Part shown: positions 5,281 to 7,423 of the stretch, piece by piece
Layout: every line of letters begins with the position of its first letter
How positions within the stretch are numbered: position 1 is the first letter of the stretch
Source of the DNA: Nitrososphaerota archaeon
Lineage (GTDB): Archaea; Thermoproteota; Nitrososphaeria; Nitrososphaerales; Nitrosopumilaceae
DNA: 7,423 nucleotides
Assembly (NCBI GenBank): GCA_028867235.1
Contig: JAGWGS010000060.1
Location: 1 to 7,423 of the forward strand
Direction: 5' to 3'
Program-made: the position numbers and the translations under genes
The notes under the pieces: generated by a model
The model's input: only the letters and a program-made list of their open reading frames with translations
Databases searched by the model: none
Told to the model about the DNA's origin: nothing

Positions 5281-5538
5281 GTGAATAGAATCAGACGAAT
5301 TTCCACAGAACTCATGTCTACTTATAAAGGAAAATTTGATACTGATTTTGAGCACAATAAAAAAATCCTAAACGAGGTTGCAGTTGTACGATCTAAAGGT
5401 CTAAAAAATGAGATTGCAGGATACATCACTTCTTATCTCAGACGAGAACTTGAGGAAAAAGAAGCAAAAGAGGAAATAGTTGCTCAAGATGAAACAGTAG
5501 ATGATACTGAAGAGATTGAAGAACAGATACTCAACTAG
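5281..5538 (+). CDS. rps17e: Small-subunit ribosomal protein eS17 (S17e)
   Basis: An 85-residue 30S ribosomal protein of the archaeal/eukaryotic eS17 family. The conserved core is NRIRRISTELMSTYKGKF (2-19), DFEHNKKILNEVAVVRSKGLKNEIAGYITSYLRREL (22-57), followed by an acidic Glu-rich tail (58-85) longer than in many archaea. The frame is open upstream to a TTG at 5239, but that would place the start inside the TatD gene. The GTG at 5281 gives the family's normal N-terminus and lies 27 bases from a strong TATA box, so a leaderless mRNA with a GTG start is inferred. The ubiquitin-like/Cgi121 fusion gene begins 27 bases after its stop with no clear promoter of its own, so the two are probably one operon. 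Confidence 0.93.
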   Translation: MNRIRRISTELMSTYKGKFDTDFEHNKKILNEVAVVRSKGLKNEIAGYITSYLRRELEEKEAKEEIVAQDETVDDTEEIEEQILN

Positions 5539-5565
5539 ACCTAGTCCAGTATACATTTTGTTACA

Positions 5566-6342
5566 ATGATAACAGTCAAGCTATTGGGAGGGGCAAGAAA
5601 ATCCTTCTCTGCTGATAAATTAGAAATCTCAAATCCTAGTACAATATCTGGACTTGTCAATGATATTCAAAATTTGATTCCTCCAAATTTGCCAAAACTT
5701 GATCCTGACAATATCTTGGTGGCAGTAAATGGCGTAGATTCATCTGCATTACAAGGAAAAGACACAACGCTCCAGGATGGAGATATCGTAACCATAATAC
5801 CGCTTGTACATGGCGGTGCATCAAAAATAATACATCTTGATGTATCTGGAACTGGTGTGGAAATCGTACGAATTGGAAAGATGCAAGACCCTGTGGAATT
5901 TCTTGATTTGATGAGGGAAAAGCATCATGGCATACTGGTGCAAGGAATTGACGCTAGATACATCTTGGGTATAGGGCATGTAACAAAAATTCTTGCCATC
6001 TCACTTGCTGCAAAAAAAGCAGGAACATTACTTTCCAATAAAATGGAGACTGATATACTAATGAGGTTTGCATGTACAAGACAGATTAGTGATGCAATAT
6101 CAAAGGTTGGGGTAAAACCTGGACATGATTTTGTCTTGTTAATAATTGGAAGAAAATTACTTGTTACAAAATTATTCAATGAAATTAAGGAAAAACTAGA
6201 GTCTGGAATCTTTGAAAAAAATAATGCAAAACTAGTGCAAAAAGAATTTGGCATAACACAAAAGGCAATTGATTGTGTTATATCAAAGACACCGCTTGAA
6301 GACCTTCTTGCAGAAAAGGCTGCAGCCACTCTATTCCATTGA
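5566..6342 (+). CDS. cgi121: MoaD/ThiS ubiquitin-like domain fused to KEOPS subunit Cgi121
   Basis: A 258-residue, two-domain protein. Residues 1-84 form a beta-grasp ubiquitin-like domain of the MoaD/ThiS/SAMP type, starting MITVKLLGGA, with VAVNGVDSS (52-60) and DGDIVTIIPLVHGG ending in Gly83-Gly84. Residues about 88-258 are Cgi121: HGILVQGIDARYI (121-133), GHVTKILAISLAAKKA (137-152), and the hallmark SNKMETDILMRFACTRQISDAISKVGVKPG (157-186). Cgi121 is the KEOPS subunit that contacts Bud32 and the tRNA CCA end, helping Kae1 make t6A37. Single Cgi121 proteins are usually about 150-170 residues, so the first 84 are extra. There is no stop, frameshift or suitable internal ATG at the join. No promoter or Shine-Dalgarno sequence is clear at 5566, so co-transcription with eS17 is likely. 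The 3' end overlaps the THUMP gene by 12 bases. Cleavage after Gly84 is possible but not shown. Confidence 0.85.
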   Translation: MITVKLLGGARKSFSADKLEISNPSTISGLVNDIQNLIPPNLPKLDPDNILVAVNGVDSSALQGKDTTLQDGDIVTIIPLVHGGASKIIHLDVSGTGVEIVRIGKMQDPVEFLDLMREKHHGILVQGIDARYILGIGHVTKILAISLAAKKAGTLLSNKMETDILMRFACTRQISDAISKVGVKPGHDFVLLIIGRKLLVTKLFNEIKEKLESGIFEKNNAKLVQKEFGITQKAIDCVISKTPLEDLLAEKAAATLFH

Positions 6343-6852
6343 ATCTCGTTTGAGCTTTAGCGTACTTACTATGTCTTCTTCTTTTAGTATGGAAACACCT
6401 ACAATTCCACCCATTATCTGAATCATCACATTCCAGTCATAGGATTCCAAAGACACCTTGTTTGGAATTGCGTTTGCAACTGCTGTAATAAGATCCTTTG
6501 AGGAGATGTCTGAGCCTCGTTTTTCAATTGTAATTCTGTATGTCTCTGCATCCTTGATTGTCTTGGTTTGGTCCCTTACTGCATCTACAATCTCTTCAAT
6601 AGTAGATGATGTAGTTTGCACAAGTGGGATAAATCTATGACAATATCTCATCCTCCACGGCTCGTCAAGAATAATTTTTTTGATCTCTTGTATTACTGTA
6701 AAAGGGTCTATCTTGGTATCTATCCAAATTATTCCTGAAAAACTAGATTTGCCTATTCTTGGGGATTTGTCCCCAAGTTCTGATATTATCTCTGAGATTT
6801 CATCACACGCTTCTTCTTCAAGATGCCTGCTACATGTTGCAATTAGATTCAT
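6331..6852 (-). CDS. THUMP domain protein, Tan1-like (tRNA acetylation adaptor)
   Basis: A 173-residue protein whose C-terminal half is a THUMP RNA-binding domain. RYCHRFIPLVQTTSSTIEEI (69-88) is followed by ETYRITIEKRGSDISSKDLITAVANAIPNKVSLESYD (103-139) and WNVMIQIMGGIVGVSIL (140-156). The N-terminal half (LIATCSRHLEEEACDEI, SFSGIIWI) is the ferredoxin-like part seen in Tan1. No catalytic domain is attached, as in Tan1, which helps an acetyltransferase make ac4C12 in tRNA; the archaeal partner is not in the window. The ATG at 6852 overlaps the Sua5/YrdC stop as ATGA, so translation is likely coupled. Its last 12 bases overlap the convergent fusion gene. A role in tRNA modification fits both neighbours. 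Confidence 0.85.
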   Translation of the reverse strand: MNLIATCSRHLEEEACDEISEIISELGDKSPRIGKSSFSGIIWIDTKIDPFTVIQEIKKIILDEPWRMRYCHRFIPLVQTTSSTIEEIVDAVRDQTKTIKDAETYRITIEKRGSDISSKDLITAVANAIPNKVSLESYDWNVMIQIMGGIVGVSILKEEDIVSTLKLKRDSME

Positions 6853-7423
6853 ACTAATGACTCTGACTTTATCTTGCCCTGTCTTACTATTTTTAATTCA
6901 TTACCTGAGACTTCAACTATTGTAGATTCACAAGAATCTTCTATCTTTCCTCCATCTAATAGAGCATCATATCCAGTAAACTTGGCTGCCAGTTCCTTTG
7001 AATCGCCAAATGATGGTTGTCCTGAAAAGTTTGCACTAGTTCCTGTTACAAGCCTGCACTTTTGCAGTAACTTGCGCATGCAGGGATGGCCTGGAACTCG
7101 TACTGCAACCTTGTCTTGAAGATCAAGTGCTTTTGCAATCTTTTTGTCTTTTATCTGAAGTATCAATGTAAGTGGTCCAGGCCAGAACTTGTCTGCTATC
7201 TCTTCTGATCTTTTGTCAAAGACTGTAATCTCTTTGATGTCTTCCTTGGAATATGCTAGAATGGGAAGTTGCTTTACCTTATCTCGTCCTTTTATTTGGT
7301 ATATTTTTTTTACAGCATCTTCATTGCGCGGATCACACCCTATACCATATACTGTATCTGTAGGAAATACAATGACTCCTCCATTTTGCATTATTTTTAC
7401 AACCTTTTCTATTGATTGGTCAT
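6849..7423 (-). CDS. sua5: Sua5/YrdC/TsaC threonylcarbamoyl-AMP synthase (5' end outside window)
   Basis: YrdC-domain enzyme that makes L-threonylcarbamoyl-AMP from Thr, bicarbonate and ATP, the first step of t6A37 in tRNA; KEOPS does the second. In the window 190 residues are visible. GGVIVFPTDTVYGIG, then YQIKGRDKVKQLPIL (the KxR substrate motif), FWPGPLTLIL, DKVAVRVPGHP, LVTGTSANFSGQPS and CESTIVEVSGNELKIVRQGKI are all present. It ends right after the YrdC domain, so it lacks the extra C-terminal Sua5 domain. An ATG at 7391 exists, but the frame stays open through DQSIEKVVKI to the window edge. That segment forms the family's usual first helix, so the true start lies outside. The stop overlaps the THUMP start (ATGA). 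No promoter is visible. Confidence 0.93.
   Translation of the reverse strand, partial: DQSIEKVVKIMQNGGVIVFPTDTVYGIGCDPRNEDAVKKIYQIKGRDKVKQLPILAYSKEDIKEITVFDKRSEEIADKFWPGPLTLILQIKDKKIAKALDLQDKVAVRVPGHPCMRKLLQKCRLVTGTSANFSGQPSFGDSKELAAKFTGYDALLDGGKIEDSCESTIVEVSGNELKIVRQGKIKSESLV

Noticed and set aside
5925..6329. 134-codon minus frame opposite Cgi121
   Set aside because: It is antisense to strongly conserved Cgi121 residues and is serine-rich, as expected of shadow translation.
1..7423. CRISPR array, insertion sequence or attachment repeat around the AIPR gene
   Set aside because: No regularly spaced repeats, transposase, integrase or matching direct repeats at tRNA-Cys could be seen within the window.

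Overview
The window looks like chromosome of an ammonia-oxidising-type archaeon (Nitrososphaerota/Thaumarchaeota, probably Nitrosopumilales). The evidence is an archaeal histone, the archaeal/eukaryotic-type ribosomal protein eS17, a Cgi121 subunit of the KEOPS tRNA-modification complex, a Tan1-like THUMP protein, AT-rich DNA, and TATA-like boxes 25-30 bases ahead of many start codons. That spacing points to leaderless mRNAs and was used to correct several gene starts. The genus is an inference from style, not from a database match.

Left part (1-1860): an apparently decayed small gene (43-262, minus), a 27-residue micro-ORF (317-400, minus), and a 93-residue winged-helix regulator (565-846, minus). 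The regulator is divergent from a YkgJ-like cysteine-cluster protein (970-1533, plus). A 54-residue double-CxxC protein (1525-1689, minus) converges on it with a 9-base overlap. The space up to 1858 holds the divergent promoter of that protein and a GC-rich 62-base hairpin (1788-1849) with its own TATA-like box, a candidate structured RNA.

Middle (1859-4394): a 586-codon AIPR (abortive-infection phage resistance) protein with an N-terminal PD-(D/E)xK-like nuclease signature is the one clear accessory or defence gene. It is divergent from a 128-residue PH-like protein. tRNA-Cys(GCA) and a 73-residue histone follow on the minus strand.

Right part (4485-7423): the plus strand carries a TatD-type metal hydrolase, eS17 (leaderless GTG start), and an unusual in-frame fusion of a MoaD/ThiS ubiquitin-like domain, ending in Gly-Gly, to Cgi121. 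Converging on the fusion, on the minus strand, are a Tan1-like THUMP protein and the YrdC/Sua5 enzyme, which share an ATGA overlap; the YrdC gene runs off the window. Sua5 makes threonylcarbamoyl-AMP and KEOPS transfers it to tRNA (t6A). Tan1-like proteins assist tRNA acetylation. The right end is therefore a tRNA-modification neighbourhood.

The observations most worth following are the ubiquitin-like/Cgi121 fusion, the promoter-associated hairpin RNA beside the AIPR gene, and three small or broken genes that ordinary length cut-offs would miss.
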